Source: UBA7985 sp002690455
Lineage (GTDB): Bacteria; Pseudomonadota; Alphaproteobacteria; UBA7985
Length of the DNA: 64,000 nucleotides
Direction: 5' to 3'
NCBI GenBank assembly: GCA_965662775.1
Contig: CBFIIW010000011.1
Coordinates: 43,303-107,302 of the forward strand
Positions 62,953 to 64,000 of this stretch are shown one piece after another. Numbering within the stretch: the first letter of the stretch is position 1; the number at the start of each line of letters is the position of its first letter. The translations under genes were made by a program, and so were the position numbers. The notes beneath the pieces were generated by a model. It was given only the letters and a program-made list of their open reading frames with translations, had not been told where the DNA came from and searched no databases.

Positions 62953-63882
62953 ATGGCCCACACGATTGTCGCTTCCGCAACCCGCGAGTGGGTTATCGGT
63001 GATGATAAGCCCTTTACCGTGATTGGTGAGCGGCTGAACCCAACCAACCGCAAAACATTTATCGAAGAACTGGCGTCGGGGAACTACGAGCGGGTCGAGC
63101 GTGATGCACTCTCGCAAACCGAGGCAGGCGCGCATATGCTCGACGTGAACGCGGGTATTCCACCTCACATGGGCGATGAGGTAAAGATTTTGGTTGATAT
63201 GATCAACCTCGTGCAGTCTTTGACCGATTTGCCGTTGGCAGTTGACAGCTCAGTCAAGCCAGCTTTGGTTGCTGGTGTCGAGGCGGCCAACGGTCGTCCG
63301 CTGATTAATTCGGTCACTGGTGAAGATGAATCGCTGGAGATCGTACTGCCTTTAGCCGCAAAGTATGATTGTCCAGTTGTCGCGATTTGTAATGATGAGA
63401 CTGGGATTTCGCCGGACCCAGAGGTGCGCTTTGCGGTAGCAAAGAAGATTGTTCAGCGCGCGGCGGATCACGGTATTAAGGCGCACGATATCGTCATTGA
63501 TCCGCTGGTAATGCCACTGGGTGCAACGCCTGCAGACGCTGTACTGACCTACAGTCAGCAGGCATTTGAAATTGTTGCCAAGATCCGTCGTGAGTTGGGT
63601 GCGAATACAACCTGTGGCCTCTCAAATGTGTCCTTCGGCCTGCCGAACCGACACTGGATGAACGGTATTTTTGTGGCAATGGCTGCTGGCTACGGGATGA
63701 CTTCAGCGATCATGAACCCCCTGCATGCGGAAGAAATGACGTCGGTACGTGCGGCCGACGCACTGTTGGGACACGACAGTTCCTGCATGAACTGGATGGC
63801 CAAGTACCGCGAGCCAGCGCCGGAAGGTGCTGATGGCACGACCCGCGGTCGCCGTGGTGGTGGGCGCCGGCGCGCTGCCTGA
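62953..63882 (+). CDS. Methyltetrahydrofolate:corrinoid methyltransferase
   Basis: This pterin-binding TIM-barrel enzyme moves a methyl group between tetrahydrofolate and a corrinoid protein. The 309-residue product has FTVIGERLNPTNRKTF, AHMLDVNAGIPPHMGDEV, LPLAVDSSVKPALVAGVEA, LINSVTGEDESLE and TTCGLSNVSFGLPNR, all characteristic of the AcsE/MtgA-type family. The last ~18 residues are Arg/Gly-rich. With the MetF-like and PF13769 genes it forms a three-gene methyl-transfer cluster; a corrinoid protein and substrate-specific methyltransferase would be expected beyond the window. Confidence 0.9.
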   Translation: MAHTIVASATREWVIGDDKPFTVIGERLNPTNRKTFIEELASGNYERVERDALSQTEAGAHMLDVNAGIPPHMGDEVKILVDMINLVQSLTDLPLAVDSSVKPALVAGVEAANGRPLINSVTGEDESLEIVLPLAAKYDCPVVAICNDETGISPDPEVRFAVAKKIVQRAADHGIKAHDIVIDPLVMPLGATPADAVLTYSQQAFEIVAKIRRELGANTTCGLSNVSFGLPNRHWMNGIFVAMAAGYGMTSAIMNPLHAEEMTSVRAADALLGHDSSCMNWMAKYREPAPEGADGTTRGRRGGGRRRAA

Positions 63883-63908
63883 ACCGAGTATCGGTTTGTA
63901 GCATTTTT
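63882..63908 (+). terminator. Probable terminator after the corrinoid methyltransferase
   Basis: AACCGA (63882-63887) pairs with TCGGTT (63891-63896) across a 3-base loop, followed after 7 bases by TTTTT. The short stem begins in the stop codon. Confidence 0.5.
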
Positions 63909-63939
63909 GTGGCCAGCTCTGTTGGCCTGCAGCCGCTGG

Positions 63940-63991
63940 TGGCGCGCTCGGGCCTTGGCCGCTTCGCGGCCTTCGGCCCTCCCCCACGCAC
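63940..63991 (-). repeat. REP-like palindromic repeat, copy 2
   Basis: This is the inverted copy of the element at 21194-21243, with the same perfect GGCCGCGAAGCGGCC core (63957-63971 on the complementary strand). It also lies just past a gene 3' end. Confidence 0.75.
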
Positions 63992-64000
63992 CTGCTGTGG

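Overview
The window is about 64 kb of GC-rich chromosome that reads as an alphaproteobacterium, probably of the Rhodospirillales/Kiloniellales type. The evidence is an NDUFS4-type complex I accessory subunit, an HdaA-like DnaA homologue placed after a DUF2066 gene, a NYN-domain gene divergent from folK, a ligase-associated Lhr-type helicase, HspQ, and class I aldolase next to glpX. No rRNA, CRISPR array or intact insertion sequence is visible. Three tRNA genes are present: Pro-TGG, Val-TAC and Pro-GGG. The placement is inferred from gene content, not from a phylogeny.

Layout. 1-8 kb: NYN fragment, folK, gamma-glutamyltransferase, acetoacetyl-CoA synthetase, an FMN-dependent lactate-type dehydrogenase, and the fba-glpX pair. 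8-9 kb: an exported protein with an internally duplicated CHPxDC domain. 9-18 kb: a polyamine catabolism block with a 2OG-Fe(II)-type oxygenase, putrescine transaminase, gamma-glutamylputrescine synthetase and oxidase, agmatinase, a glutamine amidotransferase and a heme-dependent N-demethylase-type protein. 18-27 kb: housekeeping genes (Lhr helicase, holC, ABC-F, ndk, DUF2066, hdaA). 26.7-27.5 kb: apparent prophage debris, an S24-peptidase remnant and a spanin-like overlapping pair. 27.5-36.5 kb: complex I subunit, tRNA-Pro, hydrolase and flavin reductase, L,D-transpeptidase, a lipoprotein with a tripled Cys motif, hspQ, pckA with an elaborate upstream region, and fabH. 36.7-44 kb: an RND efflux pair whose adaptor carries a duplicated C-terminal module, then an M19 dipeptidase and a C40-family protein that has lost its catalytic cysteine. 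44-54 kb: ttcA, AbrB-type membrane protein, DUF1501/DUF1800 pair, a sigma/anti-sigma/periplasmic-sensor trio, hydrolase and malonyl-CoA decarboxylase. 54.7-59.3 kb: an AT-richer accessory segment with a 1028-residue repeat protein and an I78-inhibitor fusion. 59.4-64 kb: lpdA, a NadR-like kinase, and a one-carbon cluster (virulence-factor family protein, MetF-like, methyl-THF:corrinoid methyltransferase).

Physiology. The genes suggest an aerobic heterotroph living on amines and organic acids. Putrescine and agmatine would be degraded through the gamma-glutamyl route, lactate oxidised, and acetoacetate and malonate handled as CoA esters. pckA, fba and glpX would carry gluconeogenesis, and the last operon implies corrinoid-dependent methyl transfer to or from folate.

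The most unusual items are the catalytically dead C40 protein beside an atypical M19 dipeptidase; the adaptor protein with a duplicated Cys-bracketed tail; the lipoprotein with three C-x16-C motifs next to an L,D-transpeptidase; two unlinked exported proteins sharing a C-x4-C-x-W-G signature, one fused to an I78 inhibitor domain; the sigma-factor trio next to DUF1800/DUF1501; the terminator hairpin and operator-like palindrome in front of pckA; and a dispersed ~50-bp palindromic repeat found at two gene 3' ends.
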